Source: Adiantum capillus-veneris
Taxonomy: Eukaryota; Streptophyta; Polypodiopsida; Polypodiales; Pteridaceae
Assembly (NCBI GenBank): GCA_014529385.2
Contig: CM043960.1
Location: forward strand, 36,966,781-37,030,780
Length of the DNA: 64,000 bases
Reading direction: 5' to 3'
The notes under the pieces were generated by a model that worked only from the letters and a program-made list of their open reading frames with translations, had not been told where the DNA came from and did no database searches. Position numbers and translations under genes: made by a program. Below are positions 1 through 11,393 of the stretch, piece by piece (positions within the stretch are counted from its first letter, which is position 1; each line of letters begins with the position of its first letter).

Positions 1-660
1 CCTAGACACACCCCATCCAATGGGTAGCAGACCGGTATGCTGACGTGGCAATCCAGCAGGCCTGACGTGGCAGCAGTAAACCCTAAGGGCTGACGTGGCA
101 GGCTGTACGGGCGCCTCCGTGATTTGCCACGCAGATTCCGGATGGCTGATGACGTGGCAGCAGCATGCGGAAAAGAAAAGGAGAAATTGCGTGGGCAGTT
201 TTGGGCCTTGCTTTTTGCTACGCAAAACAGCATGAGAGAGACAAAGAGACTCATGCTTTTTGAAGGCAGCTTTATCTTATTAAAGCATAAGAGCTTGAGA
301 GGGAGAGATTCCTTTTGCTTTATTTATGAAAGCTTTTAAGTTTTCAGCTTTTAAAAGAAGCTTTTGGGGCTCTGCTTTTGGCATCCCTTGTACTCTTTAA
401 ATAAGTGGGTAGGCCACTCACAACTCAGAGCATCTGGATGCAGAGTCTGAGTGTGAGCGCCTGCCGGCACTCTTGTACTTTGAACTCAGATTAATACAAA
501 AAGAAATACCGAAAGGGGCGCCAGTCTTTGGGGCCAATATCTCTAGGCATGGAACTCTGTCGGGCCAGTGTCGAATAAATTGTGAAATGTGAACTGTGTT
601 GAAGTGGTTTTTTGGTGCTGTCGCGGTAGATTCTTGACCTGGAGTGTCCAAGTTTGTTAC
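1..660 (+). promoter_or_regulatory. LTR-like promoter region with four TGACGTGGCA boxes and a TATA-like box
   Basis: The ten-base box TGACGTGGCA occurs exactly four times, at 41-50, 63-72, 91-100 and 150-159. TGACGT and ACGTGGC are the known cores bound by plant TGA-type and ABRE-type bZIP factors. A TATA-like TTTAAATAAG lies at 396-405, followed by about 250 bp without coding potential. Dense enhancer boxes, then TATA, then a short leader is how a retrotransposon LTR (U3-R-U5) is built, so I read this as the 3' part of a plus-strand LTR or solo LTR. The left edge is outside the window and no second copy is seen, so a host promoter cannot be excluded. Confidence 0.45.
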
Positions 661-1170
661 ACTTCAGTACCTACAATGTGGCCTTTCCAACCACATTGGT
701 TACAAGTGACATCAGATTGCTTTCCTTTGCTCTTGCTCCCGTCCTTTGACCATCATTAGCATTCCTATCATCTGTCTTGCCTCTAACCATGTGAGCCGAG
801 GCATTAGCCTCACCACTTGCCTTTCTTCTAATTTCCTCATTGAGGATAGAACCCTTACTCCATCAAAGGTAAGGTTTGGGTTATTAGACAACGAGACCAC
901 CAAGGCTTCCCTAGAATCAGGCTAGGCCTTAAGTAAGAGAAGGACCTTTAAGTTATCATCAAAAGGGGGCAAACCAAAATCCTGCAGTTGGAAAAGAATA
1001 CCTGTAAAAGCACCAATGTGCTCAGCTGCAGATTTTGCAATATCCAATTGCATGCACATCAATTTACGTATCAAGTGCACCTAATCTACCCGACGTCTTG
1101 TTTTCATAAGTGGCTTTGAGCTTTTTCCACACAACATAGGCAGTGTCAAGACCCTTAAGGTCTTATCTTG
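661..1170 (-). pseudogene. Ty1/copia gag fragment (antisense, decayed)
   Basis: On the minus strand, 903-712 reads MVVSLSNNPNLTFDGVRVLS, the usual copia gag stretch (LVVSLSN..NLTFDDVRDLLL). After a frame change, 715-665 reads CNQCGWKGHIVGTE, a CX2CX4HX4C zinc knuckle whose last Cys is now Glu. Further upstream on the same strand (about 1170-1080) the reading resembles the gag YVVWKKLK.TYENKT stretch. Gag would package element RNA. No protease or polymerase follows, because the fragment ends at about 661 against LTR-like DNA of the opposite orientation. Frameshifts and stops make it non-functional. Confidence 0.6.
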
Positions 1171-2615
1171 GATTCATCAAGCGTAGATGAATCTGGGTTT
1201 ATCCTGGATTCATCTAGGTATATATCTTCTTCAACTTGTTTTGAGGATATGGATATTGGCTTGCCCAAGGTTTGTTGCAAGCTTCATCATGTTTTCTTTT
1301 CATGTGCAAAAGGCAAACAACAAACAACACGGATTGTTTCTAGAGGAGGCTACTTTAGTACAGCCACTCCCCGAGCATCATAGCCATTTGTACAGGTAGG
1401 TACACCACCCATGAACCCATGGAAATATGAGGATTTATCCTGATCTGATGCGAATCTTTATGGTGACTTGCGGCTTTATTTGCTGTAGAATCCTTCACTG
1501 GTCTCTCAAGTGTAGCTTTAAGCTGAGAAGCAAAAGGTGCCTTCAGATCCTTCCATTCTGGGACCCTTTGAGGACTCTTAGAAGTTGTCCAAAAGATTGT
1601 CAACCTCTGCTTTTCTTTTTTTGTGACTATCCAAGTCTGTAGAAGCATGCTTCTCTCCTGTGTGATGTGCACCCGCTTCCTCCTTTACTTCCTCTTCGAG
1701 AGTGACTTCCGCCCCCCTCTTTACACTCTTCCTGGTCCTGGCTATAATACCCTTGAAATTGACTGGCACTTCGACGCAGGTGGTAAATAAAGACTTGAAC
1801 GACAATTAAAAACCGAGAGACACTACACAATGTTTTTCTATGATGTCAAGCAAAGTCCGCACATTTGCTCTCTTTGTTCGGAGAGATTACTCTCAGAATT
1901 GAGTACAATAGGCACATGGCTCCCAATTTTATGGCTTGAGTGAATTCATGGAAGCAAGCTCCAAAAACGTGCTTTTTTTTATAGCAAACTGTGCATGCAG
2001 CTAGTAAAAGCATCAGCGTAAAACCTGCCATTGTAAGCAGACTCTTGTACAGTGCAACGTCATCAGTAGTCCAACAGAATCTGCCATGTTAGCAGATAGC
2101 GTTCATACACAATTTGCCACATTGGCAGTCAGAGTGCACACACAATCTGGCCCGCATTTGTACGCAGTCCAGTCAGTGGTGAAGATATGCCATACCATCC
2201 ATCTGTAACAAGCCAATTATGAGTCGTGTGTGATTCAGATCTTATATTGATAAACCATATGTTTGAAAAAGAAATTGAACTGAGATAAAGTGTTGGCTTG
2301 ATTGCGGATGCGCTAAGGGAGGACTTTCCTCTCTAGTCAACAGTATGACACTTCCCGGTTGTAGTGCAGTAGTAGTTGCAATGGCCAAGAACCTTGAGGG
2401 GTCGTGCCTTTGGATATGCTGAGGCACTCTGAAATTTGCACTCTTTTGAACTTTTTTTGTAGGAGGTTCCATCTTAAGAACCTTCTAGCTTCTCTTTCAA
2501 AATTTGGAAAAGTGAAGTTGTCGTGTGAGCTTCGTGAAGTGACCCATCAACATGAAGAATGGTTGTTTTGTTATGTATGTCTATCTCTTATCCTGTCATA
2601 CGAATGCACCTACAG
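1171..2615. other. Intronic or intergenic DNA upstream of the LCB1 exons
   Basis: No gene recognised. A minus-strand open stretch at 1805-1578 is rich in Lys and Glu and matches no family I know. I searched this stretch for the earlier LCB1 exons (the conserved YGVGSCGPRGFYGT-type block) and did not see them. It is therefore probably part of a long intron of the gene that resumes at 2616, or the gene is 5'-truncated. Confidence 0.4.
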
Positions 2616-2796
2616 GGATGAAGGAGTGAGTTGGGGTATTCAAAATGGGTTGTCTTTATCTCGGAGCACAGTAAGGCTTTTTAAACATAATGATATGTCA
2701 TCATTGGAATCCCTTCTTGAAGCTGTTCACAAGGAAGATCAACAAAAACGGAAGGCTCTAGTTCGTCGTTTTATTGTTGTTGAAGCAATTTATCAG
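2616..2796 (+). CDS. LCB1: LCB1 exon (first visible)
   Basis: Acceptor CCTACAG before 2616 and donor GTTAGC after 2796. Encodes [11 protein letters not shown] through VVEAIYQ, the AAT-fold segment that in the homologous catalytic subunits precedes the PLP lysine. The leading G is the third base of a codon split by the upstream intron, which shows that at least one more 5' exon existed. Confidence 0.88.
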
Positions 2797-4034
2797 GTTA
2801 GCAGGTTTCTTTCTTACGTCATGAAGTTACTTCAAGGAATGTGTGCTTCATTCTGTCCAATCTGAGCTTTGCATGTGGAGACAGAATTCAGGTCAAATGG
2901 CTCCATTGCTTGACCTTGTCCGCTTGAAGGAGAAGTATCGGTTTCGACTATTACTGGATGAGAGCAACTCCATTGGGGTCCTTGGAGAGAAGGGACGGGG
3001 CCTCACAGAACATTTCAAAGTTCCAGTACGTGTTCTGTTTTGGCCTAGAAAGTACCTATGCGTAAGCATGTCAGAGTTGACTTTAATCTCTCTTTGCATA
3101 AATTTGTTTTTTTCTTCCAGGTAGAGAAAGTGGACATCATCACAGCTGCTATGGGGCATGCCTTGGCATCAGTCGGTGGCTTTTGCACTGGTAGTGCGAA
3201 AGTTGTCGATCACCAGGTGAGTCATTCAAGATGAACATGCTGATGTTTTGATGAGACAGGAAGAGAAAGTGTTTTGTACTTATTGAGAAGCTTGTTGCTC
3301 TGCAGCGTCTTAGTAGTGCAGGCTACTGCTTCTCTGCTTCTCTACCCCCTTATGTTGCATCTGCTACGATCACTGCAATATCAATCTTGCAGGAAAACGC
3401 AGGGCTTGTTTCAAAACTGCAGCAAAATGTCACGGTTCTTAGGAAAGGTAGAAATAACATTTTGGTGAAATCTTTTTTTAACAGGGAAAATTTGTGTTTG
3501 TATGTGGCGCTTGCGGTTGGCTTGTGCGATGTCGCATTTGTGTAGCTTGTGGGAGACTGCATTTACCATTACTAAGTAGTGAAGTGGCCGTGCAGCTTTA
3601 GCAGATATACCTGGGCTTGTAATTAACAGCCATCCTATGTCACCTCTTATTTTTATGCAATTGAAATCTTCTACTGGATCATTCAAGGAGGATAGCAGAG
3701 TTTTGCAAAAGATCTTTGAGCAGGTAAAGGTCTTGTGGATAATGGATGCATATATTTGTATACATAACACAGTCCATGTGTGTAAACAAATTCTTAAGGT
3801 GCCCCCGCCCTGACATTAGTTTTGACTGTGCAGCTACTCAATAAGGAGTCAGTGCTGGTATCAATGACTCGACGTTCAGTGCTGGATAAATGCAAGCTGC
3901 CTACAGCTCTGAGGCTTGCAGTTTCTGTTGGCCATGCAGAAGCAGATCTTTTGGCAGCTGCAGTGTCTATAAAGAAAGTGGCTGCATCAATATTTGAATC
4001 TGATTGTAATGGCCAATATGAATTTATCAAATGA
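2616..4034 (+). CDS. LCB1: Serine palmitoyltransferase subunit 1 (LCB1), 3' exons only
   Basis: LCB1 pairs with LCB2 at the ER membrane to condense serine and palmitoyl-CoA, the first step of sphingolipid synthesis; LCB1 itself lacks the PLP lysine. Six in-frame exons with AG/GT borders are read: 2616-2796, 2885-3025, 3121-3216, 3306-3447, 3602-3723 and 3834-4034 (TGA at 4032). Together they give about 293 residues of the usual 480 or so. Diagnostic segments are [54 protein letters not shown], and the C-terminal [18 protein letters not shown]. Exon phases agree throughout and there is no internal stop, so the gene looks intact here. The first 190 or so residues (membrane segment, early AAT fold) are not in the window. 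Codon 1 of the first visible exon is completed by its leading G. Confidence 0.9.
2885..3025 (+). CDS. LCB1: LCB1 exon
   Basis: Acceptor GGAGACAG before 2885 and donor GTACGT after 3025. Encodes [20 protein letters not shown], then [26 protein letters not shown] (positions 2942-3025), the strongest match to plant LCB1. 47 codons, phase 0 on both sides. Confidence 0.9.
3121..3216 (+). CDS. LCB1: LCB1 exon
   Basis: Preceded by a T-rich tract and TTCCAG; donor GTGAGT. 32 codons reading [20 protein letters not shown] and then [12 protein letters not shown]. In LCB2-type partners a lysine sits near this segment. Its absence here agrees with the LCB1 assignment. Confidence 0.9.
3306..3447 (+). CDS. 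LCB1: LCB1 exon
   Basis: Acceptor CTCTGCAG, donor GTAGAA. Reads [20 protein letters not shown] and continues to QQNVTVLRK. Ends in phase 1, which fits the phase of the next exon. Confidence 0.88.
3602..3723 (+). CDS. LCB1: LCB1 exon
   Basis: Acceptor GCTTTAG, donor GTAAAG. With the G carried over it reads [20 protein letters not shown], then [21 protein letters not shown]. The nearby alternative AG (GTGCAG, nine bases earlier) would bring in a TAG stop, which decides this start. Confidence 0.85.
3834..4034 (+). CDS. LCB1: LCB1 terminal exon and stop
   Basis: Acceptor ACTGTGCAG. 66 codons plus TGA, with the conserved C-terminal block VLVSMTRRS and [20 protein letters not shown]. The 3' UTR begins at 4035. 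No clear AATAAA was fixed, so its end is not given. Confidence 0.88.
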   Translation, partial: LLNKESVLVSMTRRSVLDKCKLPTALRLAVSVGHAEADLLAAAVSIKKVAASIFESDCNGQYEFIK

Positions 4035-6790
4035 TCAGGCTTGCAATGCAACTGGCACCTGGTTAGGTGCATAGAAAATGAGCATGTCCACAAGGCTTAT
4101 ATCCATCCATTCAAATTTCTAAGAACGTGTCACTGATAGCAAGTATTTTGCCCATCTTCAAAGGGCATGCTACTGACCCCAAATTTCTTACCCGTTGCCC
4201 ACCTTTCATTTATATCTTTGCACACATTCCCCTAATTACAACATGACTTTGATATGCTGTCCTTAATGCCGCTCGAAAATTTCGCAGCTGCTTCGCACTT
4301 GATAACAGCCATAGACAAGCCTACGCAATCCAAATTTGTAGCAAAAAGGCTGAAATTAATAAGGATGGCGAGCCATCATAACTGAAAATTTCTTAACGAC
4401 GGCGAAGCATATTTTTGAGTCAGCTGAACACACTTTTTGACAGGACATTTTCTTGAGTGCCAAAGGCCAATTTCAGCGTTTGATGTTTTAACTTGAACAC
4501 AGTCTATTTCATTCCTTCATGAGAGTTTTGATTGGACTCTGTGTCTCGAATGAAGGAGAGACTGCTGCCCTACATTCTACATCAGCAAAGCAGAGTACAA
4601 AACCTGTCTAAGGAAGGGATCTTGTGCATCATAGGGACTGACGGATGCTTTTGACAATTGTGCGCAATTAAGAAGCGGTTGCCATAAATGCCAGACCTGT
4701 ATGATATTCAAATATCTTCTGTCAAAGAGGATATGTGCAGGCTCTCTTAACTTTGTTTGATTTACATACTAAGATATCAACTATGTGCCTAGTTTTAAAC
4801 AGTGTGAACTACAGGTAGAAGATGCTAACATGAAAGGATGATTTTTCTCACCCATCAGGTTCGCCACTTATACGTAGAAGTGAAGCCCCACAAAATCAGG
4901 TGAGCAACGAAGGTGGCATTCTATATCGATAACGGCCTAAAAGTGAAATATCTCCTAGACTTGGAAATTGACTAAGAGCAAGACAAGTTATCAAAGGCAT
5001 TTTATTTTCTCACATAATTTGCACATAGAGAAGAACATTATTTAATTAGAAAATATACCACAAAGGATGCATTTGTGCAATTAAAGCAATTCACATGAAT
5101 CTTCTTCTAGATATCAAGCACTACTTAATATGTAGTGCCATCTTATTCTAGTTGTGTTGTCAAAATGAGGGAAACAATTGTAGGTCTGCAAAAGGATGAA
5201 AAATTCAAACCATTGTATAACATGGAAGCAAAAAATAGGTGTAGTGCCAACTTACTCTACTGGGTCTTTAATGCTATGTAGAATGATTGCACCACTTATC
5301 TCATTCTGAACATCATAAATTCTGCATATCTATGGACGTTTAAAAGTGGAAAAAAGTTGAGCTCATTTGCGTTAAGGAATAAAATGGGGAAATGAATAGT
5401 TGAAAGTCCCAAGGCTACTAGACTTACGTAGCTTAATTATCTTTTTCTTTTGAATCACAATACATGACATGATCGGACACTAGGGGACCAACCAACCTAC
5501 TACCTCTTGCATATGTCTAAGTTCATGCATGGGACACAATTGAGCAAGAGTTATGTAAAACCTTTTTAAGCTATCTCAGATAAAAAAACTTATTTGTATA
5601 GGGCATGTGGATTATAACAAAGAAATGTCCCAAAAAATTCCTACCAATGTATCTTCTATTGGTGCTAAGTTTGAAAGTACGGCTTATAGGTCGTATCATC
5701 TGCAAACGGAGATTAGTTTGGCTATCTAAATGTAATTGCTGTGAGATGCTATGAAACCAACGATTTCATAAATTAATGAGATGGATGTGCACTCATGGGA
5801 TATATACAACAATTTATTACCTCTTTTTTTGGTGATAGACCATCATATGTAGGGCATAACGAGGCCAAAATATCAATCTATGCAGGTTTTCAAATTATTT
5901 GTTATCTTGGTGTAGTTGATTTACTTGATGAGGAGAGGACAAAAACAAGGAGGTTGTAAATATGCCAATTGGCTAATATGATGATAAATTGGAGTATCTT
6001 GATTCATACATATCATACTTTATATTACAATGCTTTTCTTGTTTCAAGTATGTGGAATGAGGAAGAGCTATCGTCTTTTGAAAATGCAAAAAGTTTTGAA
6101 ACTTTGTTTATTGATGTTATTATGAAGAATACACGTTAGCATTGAAGCCTTTGTAGGAAAAATGAGATGCTCAACCTAGACAAGCTCCATAGCCAAACCT
6201 TTGGCTCCCTTGAACCATTGTCCTAGAAACCTATAGGCTAAAGACCAACAATCTTGCATAGAGAATCTTGATATATAGAGCCCCTTGCTTGCCGGCCTCC
6301 CTTAGGGTGTCCTCTCCCATCCATTTCCCGACACTACCGTGCTCTTGTAGAAGAGTTTTCATCCTTAAAATCAAAAGTCAGAATCTTCCTGAGAACACTA
6401 ATGTGTTTGTGGGTGTAGCCTTCAAGTTGGTGGTTTGGTTAGTACACGTTTTGTTTAGGGATGTTGTGCACACTACTCAAAATAATCTAGAATATGTTTC
6501 AACATATGGTTGAACTATAGGTTTAATAGAATTTACCAACATGCTTGTGCCAAGAATATTGTGTGCTGTGCGGATCCATTTACTCAAGAAACTCACACGA
6601 ACAATCGATAGACACGTTGTTTAGCAAGTTACTATAACTTGTAGGTGACTTCACCTAGCTTCTTGACTATATCGAAAGGTCCACACTACTTGGGGGTTAA
6701 CTTGGATAGTTCTCTAGTTTGTAAACTTGTGAAGGCTCTAAAAAGCTTAAAACTTGTATTACCAGATTTACATCAGACTTTTACTTCTAC
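4035..6790. other. LCB1 3' flank and AT-rich spacer
   Basis: Only short chance open frames. I see no protein family, tandem array or paired LTR. Some of 5.9-6.7 kb may be the decayed LTR or gag start of the copia element that follows, but no boundary is visible. Confidence 0.5.
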
Positions 6791-6849
6791 TTTGGGGCTT
6801 GTTGCATAGGGCAATGTTAATGCTGTTAGGTTTAATGCGTTGTTCACTT

Positions 6850-7125
6850 TGTTGTTACAAGAGTTTATGTCAAGAAAAACTAGGGCTAAGAAATGAGCTA
6901 TTGATCACGCTTTTGTTGATGGACAGAGAAGAGCAAGCAATAACAATGTTGCTACTTTCAATGTTCCTTCTTTAGGTAGCAATTCATATGTGAAAACTGC
7001 TTCCCATAATAGCAATTCATCGGGTAGATCTTTTGAAGACAAAAGAAAAAGTTACATTACAGCTATTGCGGAGCTACTGATCATCTAATAAAGAAATGTC
7101 CTAAAAGCTAAAGGTCTAAAGTGAC
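6850..7125 (+). pseudogene. copia gag C-terminus with zinc knuckle
   Basis: Reads LLQEFMSRKTRAKK, a stop, AIDHAFVDGQRRASNNN, then YSYCGATDHLIKKCPKS at about 7051-7110. The last is a CX2CX4HX4C knuckle with the first Cys replaced by Tyr (one transition, TGC to TAC). Gag binds element RNA. The N-terminal half is not recognisable. Confidence 0.7.
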
Positions 7126-7249
7126 ACCTAAGAAAGAAAGTCAATCTTCTTGAAATGTAGCCATTGTAAAAACTACAAATTTTATTGTTGATGAAGAATG
7201 GGCTTGTAGTGTAGAGTGTCAGTATGATCCTTTTTTCATTGATGTATGC

Positions 7250-7610
7250 ATGATTGAGGTTGTATGTTTACAAGTGGTATTTTGATAGTGGTACTATAAA
7301 ACACATTAAATCTCATCGTGTCTTGCTTATTAAATGGGACTACTCTCACGTGTGCCAAGAATGTCTCTTATTAAATTCAAGGAGTTGGGAAAGATTGTGC
7401 AATGGACAATTTCTTCACACTTTCTCGTGTACAAATTTTTGCATGGTATGAAGAAGAATCTGCTGTCTATTTTTGCATTAGCAGGACATGGTCTTGTTGT
7501 AAATTTTGTGGATGGCAAATGCACTGTTTGCGATCTTAATTCAAGTGATACTAGTATGGCTTCACATAATTTTGTCTCGTGGGCTATACAAATTCAACTC
7601 TTATGACAAG
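7250..7610 (+). pseudogene. copia aspartic protease and pre-integrase region
   Basis: WYFDSGTIKHI at about 7276-7308 is the copia retropepsin active site (W.FDSGAT.HM). After a frame change come LIKFKELGKIVQWTISSHF and MKKNLLSIFALAGHGLVVNF, then VDGKCTVCDLN, the usual stretch between protease and integrase. The DSG triad is retained but the frame is broken nearby. Confidence 0.75.
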
Positions 7611-7659
7611 TGTGTGGAAAACTTTGCCAATGCAGTTACAAATTTTAAAGTTCTTTCAA

Positions 7660-8540
7660 TTGCTAAACTATGGTATATATGTTTTGGACATTTGATTTTT
7701 TCGGTTTGATGCATTTGTAGAAATCTAATATGGTTGCCTCATTGTCCGTTTGGAGGCACTATCTAAGCATATTTGTGAAGGATGTATTTTGGGAAAAATA
7801 CAACATTTAAGTTTTGAAAAGATGGTTCAGTGCGGCCTACTCGCAAGTTGCAGCTTGTTTATAGATATGTTTGTGGCCCAATGCACACTCCTTCTGTTGG
7901 TTTTCATTTGTACTTTCATTCATGATTGCTCACGACATGCATTGGTAAATCTACTTAAAGCTAAGCTTGAAGTGCTTATTTGCTTCAAACAACTTTTGAT
8001 GTTGACTAAAAATGTATGTGGTTGTACTATGGGCACCCTCCATTTTGATCGAAAGGGGGGAGGAGACAGAGGAGTATATTTCAAAAGAATTTGATGTAGT
8101 TTGGTTGGTCATGGGATAAAACACCAACGTACAGTTCCTTATACACCTCAACAAAATCGTGCTGCTGAGAGGAAAAATGGGTCACTTATGGAGATGGCAT
8201 GATATATGGTATAAAACCAAGCTTTTCCACATGCTTTTTGGTTGTATGTTGCCTACATACTTAACAGGTGTCCCACTAAAGCTTTGTAGTTAAGACTCCA
8301 TATGAGGCATGGCATTGCCAGAATCCATCTATTGTTACTTGCGTGTTTTTGGTTGCTTGGATTATTTTCTAGTGCCACAACAATGCAAGAAACTAGATGA
8401 TAAGGCTATCAAATGCATCGTTGTTGGTTAGAGTGCTGAGCAACACGGGTTATATGTTATGTCATTTGAACATATCTTGACTTCTTGAGATGCTGTTATT
8501 GTGGAAGATACATTTGAGCCCTTGTTTTCATGTACTAAAG
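7660..8540 (+). pseudogene. copia integrase
   Basis: In shifting frames the sequence shows the His-His zinc region (LWYICFGHL), EALSKHICEGCILGKIQHLS at 7753-7812, the core FIHDCSRHALVNLLKAK at about 7915-7965, and FDYFLVPQQCKKLDDKAIKC at about 8358-8415, with one frame change inside the last. These are standard copia rve landmarks. Integrase would insert element cDNA. At least six frame changes and stops. Confidence 0.8.
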
Positions 8541-8879
8541 AGAGAGGTGTAAGATCACATGAAATTTTTGATACCTTGTTGCCTCTTTTCAATGGTGGGA
8601 ATACAAAGGTAAGTCAAAATGAACAAAATCTTTAGCCTACACAAGTTTCAAGTGATGTCACAAATCAGCCTGTTTTTTTACGCAAATGTAATTATGAACA
8701 GGGCTAGAAATGAGGATTCTAGAGGTATGCCAAAATGGATGGTGCAGACTTTGCGTGATAGTAGTAATATAGATGAACCTTTGTCTAGTCGTTCTTGTTC
8801 GAGTTCTCATAATGCCTCTAAGTTCTTGTTGCTATTTCAAGTATGTGTGACGAGGAGGAACCTCTTATGTTTGGTGAAG

Positions 8880-9500
8880 CACAAAATTCAAAAAATTTCA
8901 TGGCTCCTATGCAGGATGAATATGATGCACTTGTGAAGAACGATGCTTGGTCTTGATGTGAATTGTCTCCTAGGAAGAAGGCCATTGGTACAATTTTTTA
9001 AGCTAAGAAGTAAGTCGGATCCTGGTATTGATTGCTACAAGGCAAGGCTTGTTGCAAAAGGTTATGGTGAGAAAAGTGACATTGATTATGAATAAAATTT
9101 TGCTCCTTCTTTTCATATGACTACTGTTTATTTCATTGGTGCATTGGCACCTTACTTTGGATGGGATGTACATCATCGATAAGACTGCTTTCTTGAGTGG
9201 TGACTTATATGAGGAAGGATATGTAATACATCCTCTTGGTTTTATTAAGAAGGGACAAGGAAAGAAAGTGTATAGATGTAATAAAGCATTATATGGTTTA
9301 AAGAAATCTCCTCGTGCTTGGTATGAGAAGATGGATAATCATTTGACTACACGTGGATTATGAAATAGTCCAACTGGGAGCACCATGTATGTAAAATATG
9401 GGAATGATGTTGGTGTGTATGTGGACGATTCACTACTCACAGTAGTTCAAATGAGACATATATTGCTAAAATTTAGGCTGATTTGAATGCAACATTTTAG
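8880..9500 (+). pseudogene. copia reverse transcriptase
   Basis: Landmarks are DEYDALVKNDAWS (about 8916-8955), AFLSGDLYEEGYVIHPLGF at 9187-9243, VYRCNKALYGLKKSPRAWYE at about 9268-9327, and VGVYVDDSLLT at about 9408-9440. The YVDD catalytic box is still present. The aspartate-containing AFLSGDL replaces the usual AFLNGDL. The plus-strand ORF 9136-9363 is the longest intact piece. Confidence 0.85.
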
Positions 9501-9850
9501 GCATCAAATTTGGGGATTTTGAATCATTATTTCAACATTCAGTTTAAGCAATGTGATGAAGGTATTGCGTTATGTCAGACAAAACACGCACAAATTTTGC
9601 TCAACAAATTTGGACTTGATGATTGTAAAAGCCAATTGCAGTGAAGTTACATCTACATGATGTTGGATATCCTATAGATGTTATCATGTACTAGATAGCT
9701 ATTGGTTGTCTCATTTATGTCTACATTACAAGGCCTAGATATTCAATTTGCAATCTCACAAGTCAGTAGATTTATGCATAATCTAGGCATTGGCAAGCAG
9801 TGAAGAGGATCTTTTGCTACTGGTAGAATGTTGGATACAATAACATGGTA
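9500..9850 (+). pseudogene. copia RNase H-side C-terminus
   Basis: Reads LNHYFNIQFKQCDEGIALCQ at about 9520-9580, then TKHAQILLNKFGLDD. Shifted frames give IGCLIYVYITRPRYSICNLT and SRFMHNLGIGK. This is the copia LG..YLG.....I.L.Q..Y...LL..FG region followed by the TRPDI segment. The end of the element is not seen. Confidence 0.75.
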
Positions 9851-10880
9851 GTACTATATTGGAGAAATTGAAGGAACGATTTTACTCATTTGGGAATCTG
9901 AGCCATATGTCTCTTTCAATAAGAACGATACTTATAGGAATATATTTGACACAAAAAGCTACTTCAAACACCTATCCATCTACCTGACGAGCAACAAGTA
10001 TACCATTTATGCTATAAGCAAATTTCTTGCTATTGATCATGTACAATACATGCCGACTTCTTGTTGTCATTAATGCTTGCAAATATCTCTGCTATCTAAC
10101 ATATCTTTAAATTATAACACTTCATAGATTCTCATTAGAAACTCTATCACTCTAAGTAGCATACATAACATTTTTGAATGGTAAACTAATATGCATGAGC
10201 ATGTGAAGTAGCTCGGCAAGTGCTTAGAAGCATAGTGTATTTGATGGATGCTTGAAATCATGATAAATATCCTACTGGCCAAACAAAATAGCATATCATT
10301 TGTTCTAGGTATCATACCATTCATGGTAGTAGCTATCAAGCATATGATATTATTAGAATGTCTTTTGTGCTTAGCCCGGGGATTCACCATGGAAAACTTA
10401 CCACACCACGTAAGTCCAAGGGAGTGGAGTATTTTTACAGGTTACATAAGCGTATAAGTTAGGGGTTGGCCCCCAATAATTTATATCCATAGATTAAAAA
10501 TAAGAGAGGGGGATATCATATTTATTGTTGGGGGGGGGAGAACCCCGGGTGTCCACTATGGAATATGTAAGATAACACGTGCATTCAACAATAGGATATT
10601 AAATTTGCTAAAGTCTTACATAAATTATTATGCATTAGGGGCATAAATAATCAATAGAGGTAAATTTATTGAAGGGGTTTTTAAAATCCAAAACATCAAG
10701 AAGCACGAATACATTTGTTTATGCTCACCTAGCTAATAGTGATGCATTACTTTACCTACTATATATATGATATTTGATGGCATACAAAAGCTTGAAATAT
10801 AGAATTTGGCATGAAAGAGATGTTTTTGGAGTTAGTTTGTTAATACGCTTTGTTGTTGCCCTACCATTGCACCTCCATTA
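9851..10880. other. AT-rich spacer
   Basis: No gene or repeat pair recognised. A G9 run lies at about 10531-10539. Confidence 0.4.
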
Positions 10881-10883
10881 CTA

Positions 10884-11393
10884 ATGCATCTACTTAATCT
10901 ACCTTTTATGATGACCTACACCTCCTATCCTTCTTGTAGAACCATCTTAGCTTCCCCTCTTTTGCATCTAAATGTGCCTCTTTCTCCCTCCCTCCTGCAC
11001 ATCACCCTCTTTATGAAGTGGCCTTCCACTTCCTTTGATGGAGGCCATGAGCACCATGCCCTCACTCTTCATCGCCATCATGGCCACAACATTCATGCCA
11101 TCGCCAAAGATAGCATCATTGCTCAGGTTTGCGATGAGCGAGGTACAGGCCTCCATCTCCACATTCTCCCTCCTAATGAGGGCAACCTCTTTGACATCGC
11201 GCCTAGGTTGGGTACCAACTTATTTACATTGAATGCGAGCAAGCCCTTCGATGTTGTGCACAATGAACTACAGAGCTCTCTTGCTTGTGAAGGTGGGCAT
11301 GGCTATGATGGTGTCATGGAACAACATTTCCTACAAGATCATTCACTCCAACAATGTGTCAAGTTGAATCGGCTGGAAAAGAGGTTGCCTTAG
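10884..11393 (+). other. Unrecognised ORF, 169 codons
   Basis: An uninterrupted plus-strand frame rich in His, Leu and Ser. It contains HHALTLHRHHGHNIHAIAKD and FDIAPRLGTNLFTLNASKPF. I recognise no family, and the opposite strand is also partly open. It lies upstream of the LINE-like fragment at 12.4 kb, so it could be a decayed part of the same element. Coding status is unproven. Confidence 0.2.

Larger units (their letters stand above)
6790..9850 (+). mobile_element. Decayed Ty1/copia retrotransposon internal region
   Basis: Gag, protease, integrase, reverse transcriptase and RNase H follow in the copia order on the plus strand. Every domain is split by stops and frameshifts. No LTR pair could be matched on either side, so the outer limits are those of recognisable coding sequence. 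The order integrase before RT separates it from Ty3/gypsy. Confidence 0.85.
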
